The position numbers were made by a program, and so were the translations under genes. Source: Thalassospira lohafexi (GTDB taxonomy: Bacteria; Pseudomonadota; Alphaproteobacteria; Rhodospirillales; Thalassospiraceae). Taken from it: a stretch of 64,000 nucleotides of DNA. Location: assembly GCF_002844275.1 (NCBI RefSeq), contig NZ_NXGX01000002.1, forward strand, positions 372,001 through 436,000, read 5' to 3'. Every line of letters begins with the position of its first letter. Positions within the stretch are counted from its first letter, which is position 1. This document shows positions 52,545-61,637 of this stretch, piece after piece. The notes beneath the pieces are model-generated. The model searched no databases and was not told the origin of the DNA. It saw nothing but the letters and a program-made list of their open reading frames with translations.

Positions 52545-54578
52545 ATGGCGCAAGCGTCTTTCCGCAAGATTTCGGTCTGCGCATTGGCACTGGGCTTATC
52601 AATGCTGATGCCAACGGGCAATCAGGCAAAGGCCGAGGCATACGAAGACAATCTTCTTCTAACGCAACCGCCCTCGCCTGCCTATTCCGCAGTCAGCCGG
52701 GCCAGACTGAATGCATTTCTTGATGCTCTTGAAAACGGGCGTACAGAAACGTTTGAGCAATTGCTCCCGAATTTTGAGGATCCGTTGCTGCAAAAAGCCG
52801 CAGAATGGATGTGGCTTGTTGCCCCGAATTCGGGGCGCAGCTTTGAAGAAATCACCACTTTTATCGACGCCCATCCAAAATGGCCCAGTCAGTCATTACT
52901 GCGCCAGCGTGCCGAAGAAGCCATGACCGATGCGGTGCCTGACGCCGAAATTCTCGCATGGTTCAAACGATCTGCACCGGTAACTGCCGATGGCGCAACC
53001 CGCCAGATCAAGGCCCTTTTGAACGCTGGACAGGTGTCTGCTGCAACCGCCTTGATCCGCACAAGTTGGATCAACGAAAATTTCGGCAGCGGACAGGAAC
53101 GCCGTTTCCTTGATCGGAACAGCAAATACATCGATCAGGATACCCATCAACAGCGCCTAGACCGCCTGTTGTGGGAAGGCCGACTGGGCCCGGCATCGCG
53201 CACGATGGAATATGTCAGTGACGACTATCGCCTACTGGCAAAGGCCCGTGCAGCATTGCGCTCAATGAGTGGCGGTGTGGATGCGGCAATCAACCGCGTT
53301 CCGGAAAAATACCGCAATGACCCGGGATTGATATACGAACGTGTTCGCTGGCGTCGCATCAAGGACCGTGATCAGGAAGCCCGTGACCTGCTGCTGTCAC
53401 AGGCAAATGATCTGGCCTACATCTCGATCCGCCCACAATACTGGTGGCTTGAAAAGGCCATTTTGGCGCGTCGCGCCCTGCAAAAGGGCCATATCACCGA
53501 TGCCTATCGTTTGGTCGCCAACCATGGTCAGACCGATGCCGGAGATATTGCAGAAGCCGAATGGTATGCCGGGTGGATTGCGCTCGAGTTCCTTGGCGAT
53601 GCGGATATCGCCCTCACGCACTTCCAGAATCTTTATGATGTTGTGCAGTACCCGATCAGCCTGTCTCGCGGTGCCTATTGGGCCGGTCGTGCCAGTGAAA
53701 AAATTGGCGACAAGGACCGTGCACACCATTGGTATAAACTTGCCGCGGAACATGCCCATACATTCTATGGTCAACTGGCAATCGATGCGCTTGGCGCCAA
53801 ACCAAGCTATTCAGTGATCCAGCCGGTTCCGACAGCAGAACAACGTGCCGATTTTGAAAATCAGGAACTGACACAGGTTGTTCGCAAACTTGGCGATCTT
53901 GGCCTTGGCAACATCATCCGGCCGTTCATCATGGCACTGGTTTATGAACATGATGAACCGGAATATCTTGCCATGGCGACCGATCTTGCACGTGAATATG
54001 GCCGGGCCGACCTTGGCATTATTGCTGCCAAACGAAGCATTCGTTCTGGCAGCGGCTATCTTGATGCCGCCTATCCGGTCCATGAACAGGTTCCGTTGGG
54101 ACGCAATCCAGATCCTGGCCTTGTACATGCGATCATGCGCCAGGAAAGCCTGTTTAACCCGAATGCGGTGTCATCTGCCGGTGCACGCGGTTTGATGCAA
54201 TTAATGCCCGCAACGGCAAAACGCATGGCACAGTCGCTGGACCTTGAATATGAAACCGAACGTCTGACCGAAGACCCGTCGTTCAATATTGCTGTTGGAC
54301 GTGCCTATCTTGCGCGGCTACTCGATCGTTGGGGCGGCGAAGAAGTCCTGACAATTGCCAGTTACAATGCCGGACCAACCCGTGTGCGCCAGTGGGTCAA
54401 CGAATATGGTGATCCACGCGATCCCGATGTTGATGTGGTCGACTGGATTGAAATGATCCCCTATAGCGAAACCCGAAATTACGTGCAGCGCGTGATGGAA
54501 GGAACCTATGTCTATCGCAGGCGTTTTGCCCGCGACGAAATCGCGATGGGGCAAGACAACGCCAAGACCGACGAATAA
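52545..54578 (+). CDS. soluble lytic murein transglycosylase (Slt type)
   Basis: The enzyme cleaves peptidoglycan glycan strands, forming anhydro-muropeptides. The 677-residue product has a Sec signal (about 1-30, cleavage after AKA near residue 31) and a long alpha-superhelical region with Sel1/TPR-like helices (about 45-470). The C-terminal lysozyme-like domain carries catalytic E534 in IMRQESLFNPNAVSSAG, then GLMQLMPATA and SYNAGPTRVRQW. No lipobox is visible, so it is periplasmic and soluble. Confidence 0.94.
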   Translation: MAQASFRKISVCALALGLSMLMPTGNQAKAEAYEDNLLLTQPPSPAYSAVSRARLNAFLDALENGRTETFEQLLPNFEDPLLQKAAEWMWLVAPNSGRSFEEITTFIDAHPKWPSQSLLRQRAEEAMTDAVPDAEILAWFKRSAPVTADGATRQIKALLNAGQVSAATALIRTSWINENFGSGQERRFLDRNSKYIDQDTHQQRLDRLLWEGRLGPASRTMEYVSDDYRLLAKARAALRSMSGGVDAAINRVPEKYRNDPGLIYERVRWRRIKDRDQEARDLLLSQANDLAYISIRPQYWWLEKAILARRALQKGHITDAYRLVANHGQTDAGDIAEAEWYAGWIALEFLGDADIALTHFQNLYDVVQYPISLSRGAYWAGRASEKIGDKDRAHHWYKLAAEHAHTFYGQLAIDALGAKPSYSVIQPVPTAEQRADFENQELTQVVRKLGDLGLGNIIRPFIMALVYEHDEPEYLAMATDLAREYGRADLGIIAAKRSIRSGSGYLDAAYPVHEQVPLGRNPDPGLVHAIMRQESLFNPNAVSSAGARGLMQLMPATAKRMAQSLDLEYETERLTEDPSFNIAVGRAYLARLLDRWGGEEVLTIASYNAGPTRVRQWVNEYGDPRDPDVDVVDWIEMIPYSETRNYVQRVMEGTYVYRRRFARDEIAMGQDNAKTDE

Positions 54579-54582
54579 ACTC

Positions 54583-54625
54583 ACCGTTGCGCATAGTCGA
54601 AAAACACACCGGCTTGCGCAACGGT
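54583..54625 (+). other. hairpin between the transglycosylase and dehalogenase genes
   Basis: A perfect 10-bp inverted repeat (ACCGTTGCGC / GCGCAACGGT) with a 23-base loop begins 5 bases after the transglycosylase stop. No T-run follows. It could slow 3' decay or weakly terminate. Confidence 0.4.
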
Positions 54626-54677
54626 TACCATCGCACCAAATTTGATCCATCCTGCTTGTCAGAAGAAGGTCGAAAAC

Positions 54678-55376
54678 ATGTCCGATAAAGAACTTTCATC
54701 CTGCCGCGCATTTGTATTCGATGCTTACGGTACACTTTTTGACGTCGGCTCCGCCGTTGCCAAGTTTCGCGACACGGTCGGCGACGAGGCAGAGCGACTT
54801 TCCGCAGTCTGGCGGCAAAAGCAACTTGAATACACCTGGCTGCGCAGCCTGATGGGTGATTTCACCGACTTCTGGACCGTTACCGGCGATGCCCTTGATT
54901 TCGCCATGGAACAGACTGGTAAAAAAGACCCGGTTTTACGCGCCAAGCTGATGGAAACCTATCTGTCACTTGATACCTTCCCGGAAGTTGTCGAAACGCT
55001 CAAGACCCTTAAATCGCAGGGCCACAAACTGGCCATCCTGTCGAACGGGGCCAAGCATATGCTGATTTCGGCGGCAAAATCATCGGGCATACTCACCTTG
55101 TTCGATCACATTATCTGTGTCGATGATCTCAAAACCTATAAGCCGCACCCAGATGTCTATCAATTGGCCGTCGATCAGCTCGAAGTTGACGCCGCCGAGA
55201 TATCGTTCCAGTCGTCTAATGGCTGGGATATTGCCGGTGCCGGGCATTTTGGTTTCCGCACCGCCTGGATCAATCGCACCAAACAACCGATGGAACGCCT
55301 GTCGCATCAGGCTGATGTGGTCCTCAACGGTCTGGACGAACTTTTGCCCCTGATTGAGGCACCGCAAAAAGCGTAA
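54678..55376 (+). CDS. haloacid dehalogenase, type II-like (HAD superfamily)
   Basis: The protein resembles L-2-haloacid dehalogenases. I start at ATG 54678 (MSDKELSSCRAFVFDAYGTLFD), giving 232 residues. The nucleophile is D15 in FDAYGTLFD. LSNGAKHML (motif II), TYKPHPDVYQLA (Lys motif) and SSNGWDIAGAGHFGF (type II dehalogenase version of motif III/IV) favour a dehalogenase over a phosphatase. The mostly helical cap spans about 20-95. In vivo substrate is unknown. Confidence 0.88.
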   Translation: MSDKELSSCRAFVFDAYGTLFDVGSAVAKFRDTVGDEAERLSAVWRQKQLEYTWLRSLMGDFTDFWTVTGDALDFAMEQTGKKDPVLRAKLMETYLSLDTFPEVVETLKTLKSQGHKLAILSNGAKHMLISAAKSSGILTLFDHIICVDDLKTYKPHPDVYQLAVDQLEVDAAEISFQSSNGWDIAGAGHFGFRTAWINRTKQPMERLSHQADVVLNGLDELLPLIEAPQKA

Positions 55377-55423
55377 CCGGGAACACTGGACAGTGCTTTT
55401 CTGACAGACGAGATCACGACCAA

Positions 55424-55460
55424 TAAAAAAGGCAGGCCAAACGGGCCTGCCTTTCATTTT
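55424..55460. terminator. bidirectional intrinsic terminator between the dehalogenase and bactofilin genes
   Basis: An 11-bp stem (AAAGGCAGGCC / GGCCTGCCTTT) with flanking A and T runs lies between convergent genes. Confidence 0.9.
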
Positions 55461-55513
55461 ATGGAACCAGCGGATCGCGACTTGTTGGTCGCGCCCAGAT
55501 GATCATCTTTAGA

Positions 55514-55978
55514 TCACTTGCTGTGTTGTTCTTTTTTGATATGAGACGCAACAACCTGCCCTGCCTGAATAACCGTCAGGCCGCCTTCTTCGGCAAGGCC
55601 TTCAATACGGCGGCAGTGCCCTTCGATATGGGCACCGGGCTCGATCGACAGGCTTTCATGAAGGATATCGCCCATCATGCGTGCTGTGTCTGCCAGCGAT
55701 ACGTCACGGGCTCGGACTTGCCCGGTGACGGAACCGCAAATGCGAATCTTGTCGGCAACGATTTCGCCGCGGACTTCGCCAGATTGACCAATGGTCAGGT
55801 TACGGGTGCGAATGTCACCATTCACAGAACCATCAACCTGCACATCAGATTCCGAAATCAGATCGCCGGTTACCCGAAGATCCGCATTAATTACTGAAAG
55901 GCCACCCTTCTTCTCGGCAGCAGAACCACCGTGATTAGTTGTTGCCGTTTGTTTCGTCTTGCTCGTTTTTGAAAACAT
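55514..55978 (-). CDS. bactofilin (polymer-forming cytoskeletal protein)
   Basis: Bactofilins self-assemble without nucleotide into filaments that position cell-wall enzymes. I start at ATG 55976-55978 (MFSKTSKTKQT), behind GGCGGGACG, giving 154 residues. A disordered N-terminus (1-28) is followed by the beta-helix core (about 32-130), with repeating turns such as GDLISESDVQVDGSVNGDI and LTIGQSGEVRGEIVADK. The gene starts 44 bases inside the end of the M23 endopeptidase gene. Such bactofilin/M23 pairs control cell shape in Hyphomonas (BacA-LmdC) and Helicobacter (CcmA-Csd1). Confidence 0.93.
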   Translation of the reverse strand: MFSKTSKTKQTATTNHGGSAAEKKGGLSVINADLRVTGDLISESDVQVDGSVNGDIRTRNLTIGQSGEVRGEIVADKIRICGSVTGQVRARDVSLADTARMMGDILHESLSIEPGAHIEGHCRRIEGLAEEGGLTVIQAGQVVASHIKKEQHSK

Positions 55979-57263
55979 AACGTCCCGCCTCAATGAACTT
56001 TATCGGATTGACCGGTTTGTCATTAACCAAGACCTCGTAATGAACATGGCTTCCCGTACTTCGACCGGTACTTCCCATCAATGCAACGATGTCTCGATAA
56101 CCTACTTCATCGCCCTTCTTTACGAGGACCTTGTATAAATGCCCAAAACGGGTTCGAACGCCGTTCCCATGATCGAGTTCGACCATTTTCCCGTATTTGC
56201 CACTCCACCCTGCATGCACCACTTTTCCGGGTGCTGTAGCAAAGATCTTTGTTTTGACCGGCCCGGCAAGATCGACGCCGGAATGAAAGGCCCATTTCCC
56301 ATTGATCGGGTCTTTTCGTTTACCGAACGGACTGGATAGATAATAAGCCCCTGCCGGTTCCCCGATCGGTGCCTTCGTTATTCGCTCATTCAGATTGGCA
56401 AGATGATCCATGCGATCATTCAAGGCCACGGCTGTATTGACGAATTCCTCGTCCTGCGGATGTTCGGGCTCAAACGCCACGAACGGACCACCAATCCCCG
56501 GTTCATCGGGCTTCATCGGCGGCAGGATAAATTCTTCCGGCTGCAAGCCGGTCATTTCAAGAACACTTTCCAGTTCAAGAATAGTACTGTCTGCGGTTTC
56601 TGCCACCCGCTGCATCGCCTGTTGCTGCACGGTATGCAGATCAGCAATACGTTGGCGCGTGTCACTCAGTTCAACCTGCAACTTTTTTGACCGCTGCAAG
56701 GCCTGATCCCGTTCACGCATGAGCCGCGACATCACGGTTTCAACTGTTTCGAGTTCATCGCGCAGTGCCAGATTGCGGTTGGTAATCCCGTCGATCTGCC
56801 CCTGAAGGGCCGACATCTGGTTGTCCATTGACGTCCGAAGCGCAGAAATACGGGTTTTTTCTTTCTCACTGCTTTCGAGCTTGGACGTATAATCCTGTAC
56901 ACGCGCTTGAAGCTGCATGTTCTTTTCGGCCATCGACAGAAGGTTGCGGTGCGTCCCTTCCATCTGGGTCGTAATTTCGCCAAACCGGCGCTGACTTTCT
57001 GTAACCCGCGTGATCAGCTGGTTATAGGACAGCTCGCTGCGAAAAAGTTGCTGTTCGCGCGTCGCCAGCCTTTGATCAAGGTACCAACTATACCCCGACA
57101 CACCGACCATCCACGTGATGGCAGCGGCCCCGAGCGAAGCCAAACCGAGCTGTGCGTATTTTCCAAGCCGAAGCTGGTAAACAGAATCGTTTGATCGGAC
57201 CAGTATCTGCCGGTCCGGGAACCATTTATTCACCAAGCGACGCGTGCGTTCAAACGCCGACAT
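55935..57263 (-). CDS. M23 (LytM) peptidoglycan endopeptidase with transmembrane anchor and coiled coil
   Basis: A predicted periplasmic zinc endopeptidase anchored in the inner membrane. The 442-residue product has a basic cytoplasmic N-terminus (1-36), one helix at about 38-60, a long coiled coil (about 68-225) and the M23 domain (about 305-430). The zinc ligands are intact: H327 and D331 in FHSGVDLAG and H408 in GSHVHYEV; H406 is the catalytic His. The architecture matches LmdC, whose cytoplasmic tail binds a bactofilin. The overlap with the downstream bactofilin gene supports that link. Confidence 0.93.
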   Translation of the reverse strand: MSAFERTRRLVNKWFPDRQILVRSNDSVYQLRLGKYAQLGLASLGAAAITWMVGVSGYSWYLDQRLATREQQLFRSELSYNQLITRVTESQRRFGEITTQMEGTHRNLLSMAEKNMQLQARVQDYTSKLESSEKEKTRISALRTSMDNQMSALQGQIDGITNRNLALRDELETVETVMSRLMRERDQALQRSKKLQVELSDTRQRIADLHTVQQQAMQRVAETADSTILELESVLEMTGLQPEEFILPPMKPDEPGIGGPFVAFEPEHPQDEEFVNTAVALNDRMDHLANLNERITKAPIGEPAGAYYLSSPFGKRKDPINGKWAFHSGVDLAGPVKTKIFATAPGKVVHAGWSGKYGKMVELDHGNGVRTRFGHLYKVLVKKGDEVGYRDIVALMGSTGRSTGSHVHYEVLVNDKPVNPIKFIEAGRYVFKNEQDETNGNN

Positions 57264-57491
57264 ATTCAGTATATAACCCCTACTTGCCCGTACTCACGCA
57301 TCCGGGACCCCCGATCACGCATTGTTTCTTCTTAGCCCCGTCGATCTTATTTTTTGCTTTATCTTTACGCTACCTGTAACTCGCCACTCAGGCAAGCATG
57401 TTAACGCAACCTTAACTTCAAAATTTTCTCCGGTCGGTTGCTTTGCTATGGTACTTAATGGCATGTTCAATAGCTAATGTGCGGATCAGTA

Positions 57492-57983
57492 ATGCCTTTT
57501 TCCCGTTTTTTGATCACCTGCTCCGCCACCTGGTTCTATAGCGGAAAAAGTCCAAAGGCCCCCGGCACGATGGGGTCTTTTGCCGCATTACCGTTCGGCT
57601 GGTTGTTGTGGGCTTACGGTGGCAACACCGCCCTTATCGTTGCCAGCATCGTTGTTTTCGTTTTCGGCGTGTTTATCGCTGATCGATACAGCCACATGAT
57701 CGGCGTCCATGATGCCGGTGAAATCGTCATTGATGAAGTTGTCGGTCAATGGATGTGCCTGATGGTCATTCCGCTTGGCAATGGCTGGATTGATCTGGCC
57801 TGGCTGTTTGGGGCTTTCGTCGCGTTTCGTGTGTTTGACGTTTTAAAACCATGGCCGATCCGCTGGGTTGATCGTCGTGTCGGGGGTGGATTTGGCATCA
57901 TGTGTGATGATGTTCTGGCTGGAATATTCGCAATGATCATACTTGCCGGCATCCATCATTTCATCAGCGGGGGATTTGTATGA
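57492..57983 (+). CDS. pgpA: phosphatidylglycerophosphatase A
   Basis: PgpA dephosphorylates phosphatidylglycerophosphate in the inner membrane to give phosphatidylglycerol. From ATG 57492 (MPFSRFLI) the product has 163 residues; ATG 57477 would add five. Conserved motifs are YSGKSPKAPGTMGS, VIDEVVGQW, FRVFDVLKPWPI and GGGFGIMCDDVLAG, with four hydrophobic segments. It overlaps pncC by 4 bases, a conserved pair in proteobacteria. Confidence 0.95.
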   Translation: MPFSRFLITCSATWFYSGKSPKAPGTMGSFAALPFGWLLWAYGGNTALIVASIVVFVFGVFIADRYSHMIGVHDAGEIVIDEVVGQWMCLMVIPLGNGWIDLAWLFGAFVAFRVFDVLKPWPIRWVDRRVGGGFGIMCDDVLAGIFAMIILAGIHHFISGGFV

Positions 57984-58477
57984 TGATAGATGACGATATC
58001 CTGACCGCCGCACGTAACCTGATTGAAAAATGCACCCAACAGGGCGAAATGATCGCAACGGCCGAGTCTTGTACCGGTGGATTAATCACCGGCGCCCTGA
58101 CCGCCGTCGATGGCAGCTCATCTGTGGTTGATTGCGGGTTTGTCACCTATTCCAACGAGGCAAAGCATAGCTTGGTCGGTGTAAGCCAGGATGTGCTGGC
58201 CGAACATGGTGCCGTGTCACAACAGGTCGCCAAGGCGATGTGCGAAGGCGCATTGCAGCGCGCCCCGAATGCAACCATTGCCGTCTCCGTAACCGGCATC
58301 GCCGGTCCGGGGGGCGGAAGTGCGTTAAAACCTGTTGGTTTGGTTCATTTTGGCTGTGCAGGCAAAGGACGCCCGACCCGACTGTATCACGAAGTCTTTT
58401 CCGGTGATCGCCATGCAGTGCGTAAGGCAACCATCCTTCACGCCTTTGCCATGATCAACGACATGCTAAGCGACTGA
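57980..58477 (+). CDS. pncC: nicotinamide-nucleotide amidase (CinA C-terminal type)
   Basis: PncC deamidates nicotinamide mononucleotide in the pyridine-nucleotide cycle. The 165-residue product is the stand-alone CinA C-terminal domain. Family signatures are TAESCTGGLITGALTAVDGSS (with the catalytic Ser), VTYSNEAKHSLVGV and VTGIAGPGGGSALKPVGLVHF. There is no N-terminal ADP-ribose pyrophosphatase domain. It is translationally coupled to pgpA and converges on the ratA-like gene. Confidence 0.93.
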   Translation: MMIDDDILTAARNLIEKCTQQGEMIATAESCTGGLITGALTAVDGSSSVVDCGFVTYSNEAKHSLVGVSQDVLAEHGAVSQQVAKAMCEGALQRAPNATIAVSVTGIAGPGGGSALKPVGLVHFGCAGKGRPTRLYHEVFSGDRHAVRKATILHAFAMINDMLSD

Positions 58478-58529
58478 TCAAGCAATATACGCCTGCCCCA
58501 GCCTCCATGATCGAGATATAAAAGGGGAA

Positions 58530-58988
58530 TTAGTCGCCCGATGGCGGCACGTTCGGCGCGCCATAAACTTCGCGGGCGCGGTTTTCAAACGCCCCCACCA
58601 TTCTTTTGACCGCTTCGTTAAAGACCACCCCGATCATCTTTTGCAAAAGGGCTGATCGGAATTCAAAATCAACGAAGAAATCAAGCCACGTCCCGCCGTC
58701 CTCATCCTTTTCAAACACCCAATGGTTGTTGAGGTATTTGAACGGCCCTTGCAGATATTCGACGTCAATCCGGTCCGGGCGCTGCAAGGTTACTTTGGAT
58801 GTGTATTTCTCGCGGAACATCTTAAAGCCAATCACAAGATCGGCTTTAAGAACATCACCCTCGCGGCTGCGTACACGCGATGCGACACACCACGGCAAGA
58901 ACTCGGAATAGGAATCGACATCCTCGACGAGTGCAAAGAGTTGTTCCTGCGTATAAGGCAGCTTCCTGCGCTCTGCATGCGTCGGCAC
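58530..58988 (-). CDS. RatA/Coq10-family START-domain protein
   Basis: The 152-residue product matches the bacterial RatA/COQ10 group. These proteins bind ubiquinone and support respiration; E. coli RatA was also reported to affect 70S assembly. Family stretches are PYTQEQLFALVEDVDSYSEFLPWC, GFKMFREKYTSKVTL, LQGPFKYLNNHW and VFNEAVKRMVGAFENRA near the C-terminus. It lies 39 bases downstream of lipA. The lpd-lipA-ratA order is conserved in alphaproteobacteria and fits a respiratory role. Confidence 0.93.
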   Translation of the reverse strand: MPTHAERRKLPYTQEQLFALVEDVDSYSEFLPWCVASRVRSREGDVLKADLVIGFKMFREKYTSKVTLQRPDRIDVEYLQGPFKYLNNHWVFEKDEDGGTWLDFFVDFEFRSALLQKMIGVVFNEAVKRMVGAFENRAREVYGAPNVPPSGD

Positions 58989-59027
58989 TCGATATCTCCC
59001 CTTATCGTCGCGCGTATCGTTTCTAAC

Positions 59028-60026
59028 TTATTCGGCGGCTTCGGTTGCGCGTGCCGCTTTTGCTTTGGCCTGATCTGCCGCCGCCAGCTTTTTCTCACGT
59101 GCTTCACGCAGTTGTTCGAAATCTCGGTCCGCGTGATAGCTCGAACGCGTCAGTGGCGTTGCTGACACCATCAAGAAGCCCTTACCACGTGCCATCGATG
59201 CATATTCATCGAATTCATCCGGCGTCACAAACCGATTGACCGGCTCATGTTTCAGGGTGGGCTGCAAATACTGCCCAATTGTCAGGAAATCGACATCAGC
59301 AACCCGCAGGTCATCCATTACCTGTGAGAGTTCCTTACGTTCTTCGCCAAAACCAACCATCAGGCCCGATTTGGTAAAGATCGTCGGATCAATCTGTTTC
59401 ACCCGATCCAGAATGCGCAGCGACTGGTAATAGCGCGCGCCCGGACGGATGTTGGTATAAAGACGCGGCACGGTTTCCAAATTGTGGTTAAACACATCCG
59501 GGCGTGCCTTGGCGACGATTTCAACCGCCCCCGGCTTATCGCGGAAATCCGGGGTCAGAATTTCAATGGTGGTTTCCGGCGCTTTATGACGGATCGCTTC
59601 GATCACGCGGGCAAAGTGAGCTGCCCCGCCATCGGCAAGGTCATCACGGTCAACAGACGTGATCACAACATGCTTAAGCTGCATGTCGGCAACCGCCATC
59701 GCCAGATTTTCCGGCTCAAACGGGTCAAGCGCGTTTGGCATCCCGGTTTTAACGTTACAGAACGAACATGCACGCGTGCAGGTGTCGCCCATAATCATGA
59801 AGGACGCGTGCTTTTTCTGCCAGCATTCACCGATATTCGGGCATGCCGCTTCTTCGCAGACCGTATGCAGGTTCAGACCACGCGCAAGTTCGCGGGTTTC
59901 CTGATACCCCTTCGACGTCGGCGCCTTAACACGGATCCAGGACGGCTTGCGTCCTGATGGACGATCCGGGCGTTTTTGCTTTTCCGGGTGACGAAGTGCT
60001 TTCGCCTCGTTCTGCGCCGTCGACAT
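59028..60026 (-). CDS. lipA: lipoyl synthase
   Basis: LipA inserts two sulfurs into octanoyl chains on lipoyl domains, using radical SAM chemistry. I start at ATG 60024-60026 ([11 protein letters not shown]), behind GGAGGTCAC, giving 332 residues. The auxiliary cluster cysteines are C57, C62 and C68 and the radical SAM cluster cysteines are C83, C87 and C90 (CTRACSFC). The C-terminal SSYHAD supplies the serine ligand. The last 25 residues are an Ala/Lys-rich tail. Its product is needed by the pyruvate dehydrogenase encoded just upstream. Confidence 0.97.
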   Translation of the reverse strand: MSTAQNEAKALRHPEKQKRPDRPSGRKPSWIRVKAPTSKGYQETRELARGLNLHTVCEEAACPNIGECWQKKHASFMIMGDTCTRACSFCNVKTGMPNALDPFEPENLAMAVADMQLKHVVITSVDRDDLADGGAAHFARVIEAIRHKAPETTIEILTPDFRDKPGAVEIVAKARPDVFNHNLETVPRLYTNIRPGARYYQSLRILDRVKQIDPTIFTKSGLMVGFGEERKELSQVMDDLRVADVDFLTIGQYLQPTLKHEPVNRFVTPDEFDEYASMARGKGFLMVSATPLTRSSYHADRDFEQLREAREKKLAAADQAKAKAARATEAAE

Positions 60027-60111
60027 AGAGTGACCTCCGAAGGATTTGACGGGCGGCAATGTGCCGCCACGTCACGTATTTGTCAAACCGACATTCGTCA
60101 AATTACGTCAT

Positions 60112-60132
60112 ACCGGGCATGCTTGCCCGGTA
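60112..60132 (-). other. hairpin between lpd and lipA
   Basis: The stem ACCGGGCA / TGCCCGGT with a short loop lies 13 bases past the lpd stop. There is no U-tract on the minus strand, so it is probably not a full terminator; it may stabilise the upstream mRNA. Confidence 0.45.
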
Positions 60133-60144
60133 AAACGCGATATT

Positions 60145-61542
60145 TTAGAAATGGATCGCACGCCCATAGGCGTCAAGGACCGACTCATGCATCATTTCCG
60201 AAAGTGTCGGATGCGGGAAGATCGTATGCATCAGGTCTTCTTCGGTCGTCTCAAGCCCCATGGCCACGACAAAGCCCTGAATAAGCTCGGTCACTTCGGT
60301 CCCAACCATATGCGCGCCCAGCAATTCGCCGGTTTTCGCATCAAACACGGTTTTCACCAGACCTTCGGGCTCACCCAATGCAACCGCCTTGCCGTTGCCA
60401 ATGAACGGGAATTTGCCAACTTTGACATCGTATCCGGCGTCTTTGGCCTTGGCTTCGGTCAGGCCGACACTGGCGACCTGCGGATGGCAATAGGTACAGC
60501 CCGGAATCTTAAGCGGATCAATCGGGTGAACATTTTTGACACCGGCGATTTTCTCAACACAAATCACACCTTCATGCTCGGCCTTATGGGCCAACATCGG
60601 CGGACCGGCAACATCGCCAATGGCATAAATGCCCGGTTCTGCGGTGCGCGAATATTCATCGGCACCAATGACGTTGCGATCAACTTTGACCTTGGTGGTT
60701 TCAAGACCGAGGTTTTCGGTATTGCCAATCACGCCAACAGCCGAAATCACGCGATCAACGGTGATTTCCTGTTTCTTGCCGTCTTTGGTCTCAACCGTCA
60801 CAACAACGTTATCCGCATTGCGCTTCAGATTGGCAACCTTGGCTTCGGTCAGGATTTTCATCCCGTCCTTGGTCATCATTTTCTGCGCAAGGGCGGCAAC
60901 TTCCTTGTCTTCGACCGGCATGATCTGCGACATGATTTCAACCACGGTCACATCCGCACCCATGGTGTGATAGAAGCTGGCAAATTCGATCCCGATTGCC
61001 CCCGACCCGACGACCACAATGCTTTTGGGCATTTTGTCCGGCGTCATCGCCTTTTTGTAATCCCAGACCACCTTACCGTCGGCCTCAAGCCCCGGCAGCG
61101 AACGTGCGCGTGCGCCGGTGGCAATGATGTAATGCTTTGCCGTATAGGTGCCTGCATCCTTGCCTTCAACAACGATCTTTTTCGGGCCATCAAACTTGGC
61201 TTCGCCGTTGATGACAGTGACCTTGTTCTTCTTGAGAAGATGACCAACGCCACCGGTCAGCTGTTTCGACACGCCGCGTGACCGTTGGATCACCGCATCA
61301 AGATCAAAGGACGGCTTTTCGCACGAAAGGCCATATTCCTTTGCATGGTTCATATTGCGATATACTTCGGCTGAACGCAGCAACGCCTTGGTCGGGATAC
61401 AGCCCCAGTTCAGGCAAATACCGCCAAGATGTTCACGTTCAACAACAGCCGTTTTCAGGCCAAGCTGGGCAGCACGGATTGCGGTTACATAACCACCCGG
61501 ACCTGCACCAATCACGATTACGTCGAAATTGCTATCCGCCAT
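60145..61542 (-). CDS. lpd: dihydrolipoyl dehydrogenase (E3)
   Basis: E3 reoxidises dihydrolipoamide with NAD in 2-oxoacid dehydrogenase complexes. The 465-residue product has the FAD motif GAGPGGYVTAIRAAQLG, the redox disulfide C43/C48 (GGICLNWGCIPTK), the NAD motif VVGSGAIGIEFASFY and the C-terminal interface with the His-Glu pair (HPTLSEMMHES). Its place directly after pdhC assigns it to the pyruvate dehydrogenase complex, though other complexes may share it. Confidence 0.97.
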   Translation of the reverse strand: MADSNFDVIVIGAGPGGYVTAIRAAQLGLKTAVVEREHLGGICLNWGCIPTKALLRSAEVYRNMNHAKEYGLSCEKPSFDLDAVIQRSRGVSKQLTGGVGHLLKKNKVTVINGEAKFDGPKKIVVEGKDAGTYTAKHYIIATGARARSLPGLEADGKVVWDYKKAMTPDKMPKSIVVVGSGAIGIEFASFYHTMGADVTVVEIMSQIMPVEDKEVAALAQKMMTKDGMKILTEAKVANLKRNADNVVVTVETKDGKKQEITVDRVISAVGVIGNTENLGLETTKVKVDRNVIGADEYSRTAEPGIYAIGDVAGPPMLAHKAEHEGVICVEKIAGVKNVHPIDPLKIPGCTYCHPQVASVGLTEAKAKDAGYDVKVGKFPFIGNGKAVALGEPEGLVKTVFDAKTGELLGAHMVGTEVTELIQGFVVAMGLETTEEDLMHTIFPHPTLSEMMHESVLDAYGRAIHF

Positions 61543-61599
61543 CGTAGGATCTCCTTCGCCTGCCCGTCACCGGTTACAGGTCTTGAAATTCAAATGCTT

Positions 61600-61623
61600 G
61601 CGGGGACTAGTTAAAGTCCCCGC
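61600..61623 (-). other. hairpin between pdhC and lpd
   Basis: A perfect 9-bp stem (GCGGGGACT / AGTCCCCGC) with a 6-base loop sits 14 bases past the pdhC stop. No U-tract follows on the minus strand. An mRNA-stability or partial-attenuation role within the operon is plausible. Confidence 0.5.
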
Positions 61624-61637
61624 GCAACTTTGGACCC

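Noticed and set aside
60046-61281. A 411-codon open frame on the plus strand opposite lpd and lipA
   Set aside because: It is antisense to the unmistakable dihydrolipoyl dehydrogenase gene, with no domain, ribosome site or coding logic of its own.
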